DNA of 64,000 nucleotides from Choristoneura fumiferana (taxonomy: Eukaryota > Arthropoda > Insecta > Lepidoptera > Tortricidae): NCBI RefSeq assembly GCF_025370935.1, contig NC_133479.1, forward strand, positions 13,790,064-13,854,063, written 5' to 3'. Of the stretch, positions 43,868-55,680 are shown one piece after another. Below the pieces are notes generated by a model that did not search any database, was not told the origin of the DNA, and saw nothing but the letters and a program-made list of their open reading frames with translations. Positions within the stretch are counted from its first letter, which is position 1, and every line of letters starts with the position of its first letter. The translations under genes were made by a program, and so were the position numbers.

Positions 43868-44104
43868 TATAGTACATGCGCCTGACGTGCGTGTGCAGGT
43901 GGGCCTGCAGCAGCAGCGCGCGCAGCAGTATCAGTACACACATTTACTCATTTACCGACCTTGGGCTTCATGACAAGAAAATTAGTACGCGCAATGACTC
44001 ATTTACCGACCATGGATTTCATGACAAGCAAAGGTCGAGGATTTTATTTGGGGGGTTGCAACCAAGGTAGCCTGCATGTTACGACACTGTTTACGTGCAA
44101 GTGT
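43868..44104 (-). repeat. Two-copy repeat with internal duplicated unit, copy 2
   Basis: Inverted relative to 15059-15300, sharing both internal TCATTTACCGACC / CATGACAAG units, the ATTTTATTTGGGGGGTTGCA block and the GC-rich patch at 43895-43930. The minus-strand frame through the patch is LRALL..QAHLHTHVRRM. Confidence 0.7.
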
Positions 44105-44301
44105 GATGAAAATAAAATACATGCTTACATCTTTATCCTTATTTTTCAATATTACACCCATTGTAGTGTTGAGGTTAAACAAAAGTTGAAGGCTCTTCAT
44201 TCAAGATGAAGTAAGTAGGTATTAATTTCGTCTGTAATCAATAGACGGCGTTGGATGAGCAAACGTGCTTTAAAAACTATTTAAAAAGGTTTATTGAATT
44301 A

Positions 44302-44396
44302 GGCGTTACTTTGCGGAGGTCCATATCAATAAACTAAGACAATTACTTTGCTCACCCGCGACCAAAAAAAAGTCGCGGGTGAGCAAAGTAATTGTT
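44302..44396. repeat. TIR fragment plus a perfect 24-bp hairpin
   Basis: AGGCGTTACTTTGCGGAGGT at 44302 is the terminus of the element at 57060-57462. At 44339-44362 and 44372-44395 lie perfectly complementary 24-base arms (ACAATTACTTTGCTCACCCG... and complement) around a 9-base loop, C plus A8. It could be a MITE remnant or a transcribed stem-loop; pre-miRNA-like length is not reached. Confidence 0.75.
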
Positions 44397-45139
44397 CTAG
44401 TTAATTTAGAAAGGTTAACAGTAAAATTTTTAATGTTTCTCGTGAAGGTATTTCTGGCGTGGGCAGTCACGGATTAAAGCTAGTCTGAAATAAAAATTCC
44501 AAATAGACGGTATTGAAAGGAGATTTTTAAACAATTATAAAAGTAAAGTAAGTCTTTACGAGTCAGTCGTATTCCTTGAACCGTGAACATATAACTTTTA
44601 TGTTTATCTTTATTGGGAACATCAATTCTCCCTTTGACCGGGGAGGTAATTTTTCTTCGAAATCCAAAAACTTTTAATGAATTTCTCGTAACATTTTCCC
44701 AAACTAAACAAACGCCTGAACAAATTTGTTCAAATAACATCACGACTGAACAATTTCCGTTCTTTAAAAGCGACGGGTGTGTTAGCGTAGTTGAAATTTA
44801 TTTTATTACCAACTTGATTTATTAATCATCTATATCAAATATATCTACTGACTTGCTTTGTTTACTAAGCACTATTTTGCAAAATCACTGTAGTCACATG
44901 ATCAGAGAGTAGGATACGTATTGCAGAAATGTAACTTGTAGGCACTTGTGTCGAGTCCCGAATAGAAGATTATAAATTAGGGCTTGCTACACCACTCTCT
45001 ATTAAGTTTTTGGTGTTTTATGTAATATATAATCATGGTTTATTTATTTATATAATATGTAATATTTATAAATATTATTTATCAAAAAAATGGTTAAAAA
45101 CCCAAATTAAAAGGGCAAAAATCCTAAATAGTTGTATTT
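44397..45139. other. No recognised feature
   Basis: Frames 44480-44743 (-) and 44613-44825 (+) overlap each other on opposite strands and have no recognised domain. Confidence 0.4.
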
Positions 45140-46509
45140 TAAGAGCATTTATACCTGCTGAGCTGGCAACGTTGCATTTTTGTTAGTTTTTCTCGATTAT
45201 TCCATAAAAAATTTATGAATATTAAAAAAATAAATTAACTTACGTGTAGGAAATATCAAAACTTATCACAAATGTGCTCAAAACGCTATCTTTAATTGTC
45301 AACTTAGCGAGCATAGGAATTCGGTATTATCCGCAAAATTTCGGATGGGCCTTTGTCGTCAGTCCATACTCGATCAGTCTCATATCCTACGCACAAACTA
45401 TGAGATCTTTTGGTCAATTGCTTGTCAAATTTTCCAAAATGCTACTATATCTAAATCCAAGAATCTTACTCCGCGAATCCTGCACTGCTTTATTAGCTAG
45501 CTGGTTATCCATAACTTATAGTGCGAATGCCTAACATCGGTGTCCCTAACGACGTGGACCGGCTTGGGCATCACGGTCTTTCCTAGTGCGGGTCGTTTCT
45601 CAAGACAAATGATATTAGTCTCTTGCTTCAATGTGCCGGCTATTTTAGAGCCAACAATATCTAAAATGACGGCAAGAGACCGGACGGAATGTCGCTGATT
45701 CCGTGGAGTATGGGACGTTGCTAGTGTGGGATGCAACTTAACTGCCAAAGCATGAATATGATTTTGTACCTTTCGGCGTCGAGAGCTGAGTCTCTTCAAA
45801 GATCTATCGACTCAGAGATACCACAGGAGACCGAAGAGCTGGCAGTTTCCTCGCTCAACGCATCAGTCTTGCGATTGCTGCCAGCATCTTTGGTACCATG
45901 CCGCAGGTCCATTTTTAGATTAATATAATAGTTTATTTAATTTTATTGTACATAATATACCTTATTTAAATGTGAACCCGTTTATTAAAATGTGGTTTAT
46001 ATTATTATATATGTATCCCCCTCTGATTATCAGCGCATGTAATTTAGTTTTAGTTTTTCTTTTTGTTTCATAAATATTGTATGTCCGTAATGTTCAAACT
46101 GTTGTGTCTAAATATGTATAATTTAACACCTTTGTACACAGTTCAACAATAAAATTATTCTTATTCTTATTCTTATATATAAATAATAATTACCATATAT
46201 TAAATAAATTAATGTGTCTACTCCAATAATTATTCGTGATACTTTTATATTCTTTAAAAACGAACAAATGTTTATTAACGGTTTTTAAGAAAATAAAAGT
46301 ATCACGCATAATTATTGGAGAAGACACATTAACTTATAAATTAAGAACAGTTATATCAGACAAGATTTCACATTTAATTTTTTTACTCAATTTTTGTTTT
46401 TATTATTATTATTAATTAATATAAGAAAAAATACAATTAATCATTTATCGCGTCGTTAAAAACTAACAAAAATGCAACGTTGCCAGCTCAGCAGGTATAC
46501 ACGCTCTTA
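45140..46509. mobile_element. TIR element of about 1.37 kb
   Basis: The left arm TAAGAGCATTTATACCTGCT then GAGCTGGCAACGTTGC and ATTTTTGTTAGTTTTT is matched inverted at the right end over about 50 bases. Inside are two overlapping opposite frames (45274-45534 +, 45497-45799 -) that I cannot assign, a TTCTTA-repeat tail after AATAAA (46148-46180), suggesting a captured retroposon end, and a nested palindrome (46209-46332). No transposase signature was recognised, so it is probably non-autonomous. Confidence 0.8.
46209..46332. mobile_element. Palindromic MITE nested in the 45140 element
   Basis: The arms TTAATGTGTCTACTCCAATA, TTCGTGATACTTTTAT and their complements pair over about 40 bases with a small A/T-rich loop. 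Confidence 0.85.
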
Positions 46510-46521
46510 GGTAGGTAAAAC

Positions 46522-46644
46522 TATAGTAGTCCGCCGTTAAGAAGTTAATCCTGACTCAGTCACTCCCATACTGAATACGTCACAAAAACATTGACGTATT
46601 TAGTACCAGGATGACAGGTGTCAGGATTAGCGGCGGACTTCTAT
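46522..46644. mobile_element. Palindromic MITE, about 123 bp
   Basis: Arms: TATAGTAGTCCGCCGTTAAG ... TTAATCCTGAC and complement (GTCAGGATTAGCGGCGGACT), with an inner palindrome around TGACGTATT / AATACGTCA. It begins 13 bases after the large TIR element. Confidence 0.85.
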
Positions 46645-47288
46645 ATTTAGGTTGTATTATGTATATTACAGCTATTTATGGTGTTTGTCTTCGCTTTTTT
46701 ATAAGCAACGGTACGCAACGGAACGGAACCTTTTTTGCCTGAAGTCGGAGTGCAGCAACATCGGCTGGTCTTGGCTAACACTACTTCTTTATCTTCTTTA
46801 CATAATATAAAACGAAATCGCTTCTCACCATACGTCTCTCTGTATTTATGTACGCTTAGATCTTTTATGCGATAAAAGCCTAGCCATATATATTTATATA
46901 ATAAAATATGGTATGATTCACCTCCCATTTCCCAAGACTTTACGAGCGCGGAGCCGGGACGTTAGTTGTAGGTATAATATAACAAAGGAAAACATGTAAA
47001 GTTACTTTATTTATTGTATTTTTTGGTAGTTATTAATAATAAATTTCACATCACATGTAAACGTGCTAGTCTCGCTCTTTTATTTGACGTCAAAACGAAC
47101 CTAAAGGAGCTTCATTACTGCCGCGAAATATTATTTTAATTTCACTGAATGAGCTCTACATTTCAGCTTATTATTATAAGTGTATATGGGTACGCTTTCG
47201 TTACAGAGTGCAGTAGCAAGAACGTGTAGAATCGACTATTTGCATTCGTTGAAATTGGGAACAAATAGTTAATGCCGTGGCCATACTA
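46645..47288. other. No recognised feature
   Basis: The frame 46647-46928 (-) has no recognised domain. Confidence 0.4.
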
Positions 47289-47450
47289 CAGTGGGACGTG
47301 GTAGCGTAGTGATTTAACCCTATGACCTCTCTAGCAGGGTATCGTGGGTTCGAGGCTGTGCTCGAGTTTTTAGGAATTTACATACGAAATTACTTTTGAA
47401 AATTACCATGAGCTTCATGGTTTTTTCCTGCAAGCTTTCATTTCTTCAGT
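47289..47450 (+). mobile_element. SINE family B, head fragment
   Basis: ACGTGGTAGCGTAGTGATTT with B box GGGTTCGAGGC at about 47346 and body to GAGCTTCATGG. The rest of the element is missing and it is more diverged than the other copies. Confidence 0.7.
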
Positions 47451-49670
47451 ACATTCCAAATCGCACCGAGACTGCTGGTTTTCCGCTTAGTGTAGAACAA
47501 ATAACTACAGCAAACTTTTATTGATTGTTTAACATAATGGCGCTTTCACAAAAATACAGTTTCAGAGCCCTTCAAAACTGTTTTCACAGTTTGTCTGTAG
47601 GATACAGTCTCTATAAGAACATAAAATAATATAATGTGTAGGTAGGTACTATAATTATTATTTTATGGTAGAGTTTCTAACAAATATTTGGAGCTTTTTA
47701 AATTAATTTTGAATACAAAGCAACTGGAAATTAAATCTCACTCCACCATTATAACCAGTACTATAGACGACTCTTTGTGCTCCAAAGTGTTGTCAGCGGT
47801 GAACACGAGAGAGGTTTTCAAACGGACTCATTATACCGCAAACGCCTGAATGATATCAAACAAAGTTCGACACGTTCTGAAACCTCCAAGAGGATATCGT
47901 TTCGAAACGTATCCGTGAACACTCAGACGCTCTCCACCCACGGCTATGCACAGTAAGTGCAAACATAACTTTGCAGTTTATGCAAAGCGTTCATACGATT
48001 TTTGACCTTTATCACCACAAAATAAGGACAAGCGTACGTTTTTTGGTTGCAGGTTAGTTAATTTTGTTTTTAGATGAATGGGGAGGCTGGTTGAAAAAAA
48101 CACTCGCACGTTCCAGTGAATGACTTGGAGGGGCGGGTGTGATTTCTAACAGATCTTTTTGGTATTTATTTTTATTCAAACTTCACTGTGCGGATAAGTA
48201 GGTTCTGGTCTGGGCATTTTTTTTTCAAGTTAAATATGTCAATGATACTTAAAAAATATGGGAAACGATGTTTACATTTTTTTTATTATTTTTTCAGGGA
48301 GGAAAGAAACTATTCAGAACAAAGTTTTAATGAGGTACGGAAAGCAATTTCATCGTTTCCTTTTCTTTTTAATTTTATACCGTTTCTGAGTACTTCCGTT
48401 CTTGTCAACCAATAGATTACTGTCACACAGTTTAATATAATTTTTTGTCCGTTTTTTTGTTTTTCCTGAAGAATAGTAAAGAAAGCAATATTAAAATTGA
48501 ATTTAATAACTACTTCCTCGCACGCCTTGGTGATAAGATTCACACAAATTATTTATCTTGCCGAGTCACCCGCTTGAGTTCACCCAAATTATTCAGTTGA
48601 TTTATAGCCATGTGCAATATACAACGATGTTTTCATATACCGTGTAGGTTTGTGTATTGTTGAGAGGGAGTCAAGGTACGACGCAGTGCATTTCGATCGC
48701 GTGCTGGGCTCACTCGCAGTAACTGTTTTCCCGTGACGGTGACAGTTTATGTGTCACGTGTCATCGTGACGTGACGTGACGCCGCTAACTCGATATCGGC
48801 GACACGGCGTGTGAAACACGTGGCTACGGATGACGTTTCGGCGGCTTTACATTTTCGGGCGTTCCAACGTTGATTGACAAGTTGACGCGAAAATCTTTGA
48901 TTGGAACAAGCGAGCGAATTTATACTCGTAGGTGACCAGAAAGTGCTGCAAAAGTTTTCGAACAAATTTCAGTCAATGAAAAATATGAAAGTCCACATGG
49001 CAATGAACAATAATTATACCACAGGATGGTAAAGCACATATTTGGTGGACTACGATACTGCTTTGAATGAAAGTTGTTTTCTGCTTTGAATTTACTCATA
49101 ATATTTACTAACTTTCAGCCGAAAGACTCTAAACATTTCATATGGCAGTTTAATAATTGAAACGAGTTCCAATAAATTTGCATCAGAAACTGCCAGGTAT
49201 GTTCTGAAAATCGCGTTAAACATACATTTCGAAACAAATCATTGAGAGAAAAAATATGTAAAAATAGTGTAGTAGTACTGCTTATTTTTTTATTGAAATA
49301 CGGAACCCTAAAAAAAGAATAAAGTGCAACGAAGACTGTAAATGTCAAGCTATAAAAGTTTAGGCAGTTATTCTCCTTGTAAAAAATAATCATAAAGTTA
49401 CATGACAGCAATTTAGGGGCCAGTATTTCAAATAACATCTGTGAAAATATCATCTGAAAGTAAAATATAAAATAGTAGGTAGAATGGTGGAACATTACAA
49501 TTTATTCAGAAAGCTAAAACTTTGCATTTGGTACAATTTTTTTGGTTGTCCCCTACATATAAAATGGGGATGTCGTTGGATGATGTGTGAAATATGGTTT
49601 AAGGATAAATTTGTAAGATATTAAAAGCAATAAAAATTTAACTTTTCAGCTTGAAAAATTTGGAACTTAA
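47451..49670. other. Mostly unannotated; GC-richer island at about 48655-48965
   Basis: The island 48655-48965 is richer in CG and carries three CACGT cores (TGTCACGTGTCATCG, AACACGTGGC) and TGACGTGACGTGACG at about 48767-48782, words known as bHLH and CREB/ATF-type sites. It could be a promoter or enhancer, but no exon or start is defined. Frames at 48188-48415, 48310-48543 and 49115-49495 are not supported. Confidence 0.35.
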
Positions 49671-49907
49671 AAAGTTGGAAAACCCCCGACTCTATAATTT
49701 CAAAGTTCAGTATCTCAAAAACGACACAACCGATTTAAATGCCACTTAGCTAAGAACAATCTACTTCAAAGAAGAAACACACTTATAAAAAACCGCATTG
49801 AAATCGGTCCATCGATTGAAGAGCTACGATGCTGCATACATAAAGACAAACATAGCGTTAAACTTATAACCTTTTACCACCCCTCTTTTTGCGTCGGGGG
49901 TTAATAA
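49671..49907 (+). repeat. Dispersed repeat E, copy 4
   Basis: AAAGTTGGAAAACCCCCGAC to CTTTTTGCGTCGGGGGTTAA; more diverged in the middle than copies 1-3. Confidence 0.85.
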
Positions 49908-50153
49908 CCGGCACTTTGTGATCGCAAAAGCTGCGCCTATGCGGTATCCGTGTGGCATTGCGTCGGACGACGCCGGTGTCACAGACCGGGTGACGCCGAC
50001 TCGGTTGTCTGCGTACGATCACATCTTATCTAAAAGGTCATGGCAACTACATAATTTGTTGCTGAGCAACCCGTCTGGCAGCTCCCTTTACCGAAAAGTA
50101 AGCGGAGGCAAACAGGATTAGGCTATGTGTTAAGCACCTACAATTATTTGCTG
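49908..50153 (+). other. GC-rich patch, possibly a retroposon part
   Basis: Bases 49925-50035 are GC-rich and open for 67 codons (49918-50121), containing PCGIASDDAGVTDRVTPTRL. I recognise no family. Bases 50036-50120 and 50319-50395 together look like one retroposon end (CGCTTGCTCGTTTGCCTCCC plus AATAAAAA) split by the MITE that follows. Confidence 0.3.
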
Positions 50154-50318
50154 GTACTGTCACGGTGCAGACGTTATTAGCTCTTGCCGCTAGATGGTTA
50201 AAAAAAACAGCTGCGCAATCGCATTTAATTAAATATAGGAAATAAAATATTTTTAATAGAATGCGCTACTAACGCCATCTAGCGGCAAGAGCTAATAACG
50301 TCTGCACCGTGACAGTAC
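50154..50318. mobile_element. Palindromic MITE, 165 bp
   Basis: The arms GTACTGTCACGGTGCAGACG, TTATTAGCTCTTGCCGC, TAGATGG and exact complement at the right end pair for over 40 bases. Confidence 0.92.
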
Positions 50319-51025
50319 TCATTTCCCATCAGATAACCCGCTTGCTCGTTTGCCTCCCTCTCATAACAATAAAAAATATAACAACAATTACTAAACAATA
50401 CAATAGAAATTAGCAATATGCTAGTGATTTTCTTGGTTTCGTTCCACCTATAGACAAGGCTATAGGTGACTATATAAAGGTTTTATTTCGTGGTTCCAAA
50501 AATAATTACTGTATAGCTCGATAGGTCAACGTCCGATGTTAGATTGTAGTAAGTATACTTAATATGGAGTACACCATTTTATAGGAGCACAATTCGTATT
50601 ACCAGGCTATCCCCACTCGTTCAAGGCCGCGCGGTAAATACCGATCTCTAAGTGTATCCCAGAGGACACAAATGCTAGTAGGTTGGCAGGCCTCACTGCG
50701 CACGGACGGCGCTGCCAAAAATCAACGTTTCCCGCGCAAACAACCATTAAGTAGATTTTTTAAATAAATCTATTTATTGTTCAGTTCATTCATTATTATC
50801 CTCTCTAATATACCGTATCTACTTGTTAGTTTAGTACATAAACTATGACATTGCCCAGTTAATAAAATTTCATTTTAGGTCTTATCTTGATTCTAACTAA
50901 GGGACCCCATACATCCCTGTATTTTTATTATTATTATTTTTTGTATTTTTTTTCTTTAATTGTATAATATAGTTTTTAAGTATTTTATTTGTAATTATAT
51001 TATTATGAAAAAATGATTTTCTGCT
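50319..51025. other. No recognised feature beyond the retroposon tail at 50319-50395
   Basis: AT-rich, with TTATTATTATTATT at 50925-50940. Confidence 0.4.
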
Positions 51026-51150
51026 TAGTTTCTTGCGGCGCATTCTTCTTGGCAATGATGGTCTTTCCGAAAGCGCTGGTAGTTTAAAAAATGACGTGTA
51101 AAAGTGCCCATTGCGGCCTATTTACTGAATAAATCATTTGAAATTTTGAT
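51026..51150 (+). repeat. LINE 3'-UTR-like block with AATAAA end
   Basis: GTTTCTTGCGGCGCATTCTT, GGTCTTTCCGAAAGCGCTGG, then CTGAATAAATCATTTGAA. Same block as 29948-30009 but with its polyadenylation signal retained. Confidence 0.7.
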
Positions 51151-51647
51151 TACTGATTGGCGAGTCAACTTTTATGGCATGTTTTTGCCTTTTAAATATT
51201 TTCTGACTTATTGTTTGTCCATTAGAGGGTAGTAAATAGAAAACGTTATCGGTAATATTAATACTTATAGGTATTTAAACATTCTCAAAACGTTCAAATG
51301 TTCTTAGAACATTCCCGTAACATGAAATCATTAAATAAATATGGATTTCAATTTGAATAGATTTATAAATCTCCATATTATTTTGTATATGTTTTAGGGT
51401 TCCTTTCATACATACATACAAATTCAATCAGTTATTTGTTTTGTGGAATCACCTTGTCCCTGAATACCTAAAATACCAAACGAGCGAAGGCGCGAGAAAA
51501 AGCTAGCGTTTACATAACGGAGGCAACCTTAGCGCACATGAGCACAACTGCTATGAGAACACATCGACATACAACTTTTTTAATTTTTTGCTACGCTACT
51601 TTGTCACGAATAAATGGTTTCTTTTTTTTTCTTTTTTATAATAATAA
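51151..51647. other. No recognised feature
   Basis: Short piece CACGAATAAATGGTTTC with T runs at 51605-51640, like the retroposon tail at 13498. Confidence 0.35.
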
Positions 51648-51872
51648 TAATAAATATCATGGGACACTTCACACCAATTGACCTAGTCCTAAACTAAGCA
51701 AAGCTTGTACTATGGATACTAGGCAATGGATAAACATAATTATGTAGATAAATACATACTTAAATACATATTGAACATACTAGACCCGAGAACAAACAAA
51801 TATCTGCCCCGGCCGGGCATCGAACCCGGTACCTCAAGCTTCGTAGTCAGGTTCTCTAACCACTTGGCCATC
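51648..51872 (-). mobile_element. SINE family A, copy 4
   Basis: The right end is the complement of TGGCCAAGTGGTTAGAGAAC, B box complement GGCATCGAACCC near 51816, left end AATAAATATCATGGGACACT. Confidence 0.85.
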
Positions 51873-52012
51873 AATTTTTATTTCCATTATTTATATTTTA
51901 CATGTTCCGTGATCTCTAGCAATGCAATCCCGAGCAATATTGAGTGATTTCATAGTGATCATCGTTTCAAAGCTTTCTTTAATATTTACCCATTTGGTAC
52001 AGCGCCGCATCT

Positions 52013-52228
52013 TTACATTACGATTACTTGGAGCTAACACTTGACAGATGAGCGTGCCTTCAGTCAATTTTCAACTTTGACGTCATACAAATAAAGCCAT
52101 TTTTAGTATACCGCTACCCACGTTCACAGATTATGTCAAAACTATTTTATTTGTATGACCTCAAAGTTGAAAATTGACTGAAGGCCGCCCATCTGTCAAG
52201 TATTAACTCCCAAGTAATCGTACTGTAA
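52013..52228. mobile_element. TIR element, 216 bp
   Basis: The left arm TTACATTACGATTACTTGGA, then GCTAACACTTGACAGATG and TTCAGTCAATTTTCAACTTT, is matched inverted at the right end over most of 75 bases. No ORF. Confidence 0.88.
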
Positions 52229-53769
52229 CACATTTCGTTAGCCACTTTTGCATACACGGAGACTGCCCTCTTTTAATTTCATACTTCACTAATTATTACA
52301 AAAATTATAACAAAAAGTAGATTCGAAAAAGTCAGTTGATGTAAACTAACAAACCCTTACAGCAATACACACACATTTTACCACACATTATTTTATCTCC
52401 GTAGGCGTATATGTATAGAGGGGGCCGGGTGGGCCATGCCCACCCCAGGTTGTTGGACTACTGATTCGAAATTCTATAATACTGATATCTTCACACAAAA
52501 ATCCAGCAGGGCAGCCCCCCCCCCCCCATGGAAAATAACCCTAGATACCCCAATGCATATCTCATCCAACTACTTAGTTCTGAGAAGGCAACACAGACAA
52601 GCCTAAACATACACCTAGTATTCATTGAGGTTTTATACAAAACTTCAACCAGCCAGTTTCAAAATTCGAGAACATTCCAAAGCAACTAATACAGTAGAAA
52701 ATCCAACACTCCTTCACATTCGTGGTTCCAGACAGCCAGCCTCCGTAAACAGGTCAGACCCCTAGACCGGACGGCGCCAGGGATATCGACTTGAGCCAGC
52801 TGATGCTGCCAGAATTTAGTTGGGAGAGAAACGTGGACCGTAACGCTCCCATAGCTCGATTTGGTCAATACAGGAATTATACAATAGTGAAAGTGATTGT
52901 AATTAAGGACTGTGATACGTGTAGTGTCTGTGCAAATCAGATTAGTGAGGTGACTTTTTCCGAAATTGACGTTTCAAAGTATAGAAGATTTAAATTATTT
53001 TCTAAACTCAACTTAGTCATTCTATAAATTAGATTCTGAGAGCATAAAACAGCATTGATAGATAAGAGTTCCTTTTCAAACATTACAGCGTCGTTGAAAA
53101 TCCTAAAGGTGTGCTTAGCGGTAGAATCTGATCGATCACATAGCTACCTAGTCAATTTAAAAAAATATATGGCTCTGTTCACCGAAGAACAATTATACTA
53201 GGGTCTAATGAGTTTTGCCGTTGTACGGTAAAAAATCCTAGAAATGAAAATATGAGAGGTAATTATGGATGAAGGATGACAGCGCGAAACGAATTAAATA
53301 CTCGTACCTAAAACGGTAACTCGTCGAACATTTTTAATTCAACATTCTTAACAAATTGTGAAGATAAGTGCAAAAGGTGCGCCCTGAGAGCGATAACCTT
53401 GTTCACATGTACAGTGAAGATCACTGGGTGGGTTAACAGTGTCATCAAATCAATTAAATTATCTATATTCAGGCATAAGATGAGATTATCTCTCAATTGG
53501 CTTTACATACTCAGACCTTTGCCGTCAGGATTGGCAACACGATAAACAGCTTCCTGTGTTTCCTATAGAGCCTCCCGATCATTTGCGGTTTAGTAATTGT
53601 TTTGTCCCAAACCTAATCTCGAAGCAATCAGTGGCTAGATTCTATAATTAGATATACTATTTAGTGGCTGACTTTTCAAGGAAAGGTATACGATGTACAT
53701 AGGTAGCGTTTATTTTGAAGTTCTTGTATTACGGCTATAGGCACTCGTATGATCCATCGAAAAGTACGT
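52229..53769. other. No recognised feature
   Basis: Contains a C homopolymer of about 13 bases at 52515-52528. Frames 52686-52868 (-) and 52791-53027 (+) have no recognised domain. Confidence 0.4.
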
Positions 53770-54048
53770 ACAGTTGCAGGTGGTAGGACCTTGTGCAAGG
53801 TCCGCCCGGATTGGTACCACCATCTTGCTCGCTCATCCTGCCGTAAACCAGCAGTGCTTGCACTCTTGTGTTTCGGCGTGGAGAGTAAGACAGCCGGTGA
53901 AATTACTGGCACTTGAGGTATCCCATCTTAGGCCTCTAGGTTGGCAACGCATCTGCAATACCAGGGGTATTGCCGATGTTTATGGGCGGTGGTGATCTCA
54001 CATCAGGAGACGCACTTGCTCGTTTGCCAACCAGTCGAATAAAAAAAA
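53770..54048 (+). repeat. Retroposon 3' region, family H
   Basis: Contains GGTAGGACCTTGTGCAAGGT, AGGTTGGCAACGCATCTGCA, GTTTATGGGCGGTGGTGATC, ACTTGCTCGTTTGCC and ends in an A run (54039-54048). GC-richer than the surroundings. It is the 3' portion of a LINE-like element common in Lepidoptera; the open frames through it are not genes. Confidence 0.75.
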
Positions 54049-54820
54049 GGGTACCATGCGATTCAATGAAGATTAGGATTGGGTTTACTTGTAAATTTGG
54101 GTCATTTGGACTGTCAATTTTGGTGTTGTTATGTAGCTGTGAAAAACCGGCCGGTTAGACTCACACAAGGAATTCGTACAAAATTTAAGGTGTGTCAATA
54201 TAATAGGAAGCATTAAACGGCCGTATCTATCTATAAATATCTAGCGTCAGCAGATCACTGCTTCTAAGTAAATTGTACCTCGGAAAAAATTAGAGAATAT
54301 CAAAGAAAAAATTGAATTTATCAATATACTTATTGGTATTTGTTAGTAATTTACTTAAGTGATAAACTAAGGAGTGATATTTACAACTGATATAATTTCA
54401 TTTCTGTTGTATTAATTTTATTACATTGATCAACATAATCATATTTCAAAACTAGTTTTTAACAAACTGTAAGTAAAACACCTGATAAAATATTCAAGGC
54501 AAATTAATACCTCGATAAAGTTGGAAGCTACATCGGTAGGCGCATCAGGTTTACATTAATAACAGCATCGCTTACTACTGGTTTATTCATAATCGTTTGT
54601 TTTTGTTGGTAAAGTAGTTTACCGTTACTTATTTATCATTAACATAAAGTATTTCTATTTGTATAGTAATCGGCCATCTTTATAATAATAATATTATGTT
54701 TGTCTTTACGTTTCTACTGCCATCGATTCGATTCAGCCCGTACAATTTGTCAATGATTCGTAACATAACAACGACATAAATTTCTGTTGAAAATTTCATT
54801 TTAAATACAAGATTTTTTTG
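54049..54820. other. No recognised feature
   Basis: AT-rich spacer. Confidence 0.4.
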
Positions 54821-55128
54821 CTGGCTGTGCTTTGGTTGACTGTACTTGCATTGTCATTTAAACTGTATTGGTATCCGTACCGAATTTCAAGTCGGTACTA
54901 TTAACCATTGAGGAGTTCCCTCCTGCGGAGACGATCCTGGCAGGACCACCAAGATGTCACTACCAGATTATTGTATTGTCACCAAATTTACATATACTCG
55001 TACCTATGTCAAATTTCAAGTCAATTGGACTGCTAGAAGTGGGTCAAATTTAGCTTCAAAGATTTGACCTTTGACCTAAACAAAAAATAAATAAACAGGG
55101 CAAGCTAAATTTAAGCTTGTAAAAAACT
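54821..55128 (+). repeat. Dispersed repeat G, copy 1
   Basis: Starts TTGCTGGCTGTGCTTTGGTT and ends GGGCAAGCTAAATTTAAGCT plus TGTAA. It matches 62149-62450 in the same orientation (shared GGAGACGATCCTGGC, CCAGATTATTGTATTGT, AATTTCAAGTCAAT). Ends in a small palindrome AAGCT...AGCTT. Confidence 0.8.
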
Positions 55129-55210
55129 GGAATCCTTCTGCGTTATTCTACTATCTATACATTCCTCTAGTCGTTTTAGCGTGAAAGAGTCATACGCAAA
55201 ATCTTCCACA

Positions 55211-55680
55211 TTTTTAGGGTTCCGGAGCCAAAATGGCAAAAACGGAACCCTTATAGTTTCGCCATGTCTGTCCGACCGTCCGCGGCTTTGCTTTTGAATT
55301 TTTTTTTTTTTTAACAAAGTGGGGGTATTTTTTTTTCTCATACTCATTAAGGGTTTGCTAAGACGATTTTTCGATTCATTGTTTTTTTTTTCGAAATATT
55401 CAACTTTAAAGTGCAAATTTTCATTAAAATCGAGCGTCCCCTCTAAAATCTAAACCGGTGGGTGGAAAAATTTGAAAATTCAGGATGGTAGTAAGTATAT
55501 TAAACTTTCAATGAAAACTATAACGGCTAAGTTTGCTTGAGAATTATTAGTAGTTTTACTCTCAGCCTAAGGTATAAAATATACCTAAACTTGGAAGATT
55601 CTTGAAATATTACTTAATTTTTTCGTAATGGCTACGGAACCCTATTTTGGGCGTGTCCGATGCGCTCTTGGCCGGTTTTT
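55211..55680 (-). repeat. Dispersed repeat D, copy 3
   Basis: Left end TTTTTAGGGTTCCGGAGCCA, right end CGTGTCCGATGCGCTCTTGG plus CCGG. Somewhat shorter than the 24828 copy through internal deletions. Confidence 0.8.

Noticed and set aside
45274..45799. Gene in the opposite overlapping frames 45274-45534 (+) and 45497-45799 (-)
   Set aside because: They lie inside a TIR element, overlap on opposite strands, and show no domain I recognise and no splice signals. Recorded as a finding, not as a gene.
49115..49495. 126-codon ORF on the minus strand
   Set aside because: Low-complexity F/L/Y-rich translation of AT-rich DNA with no recognised family.
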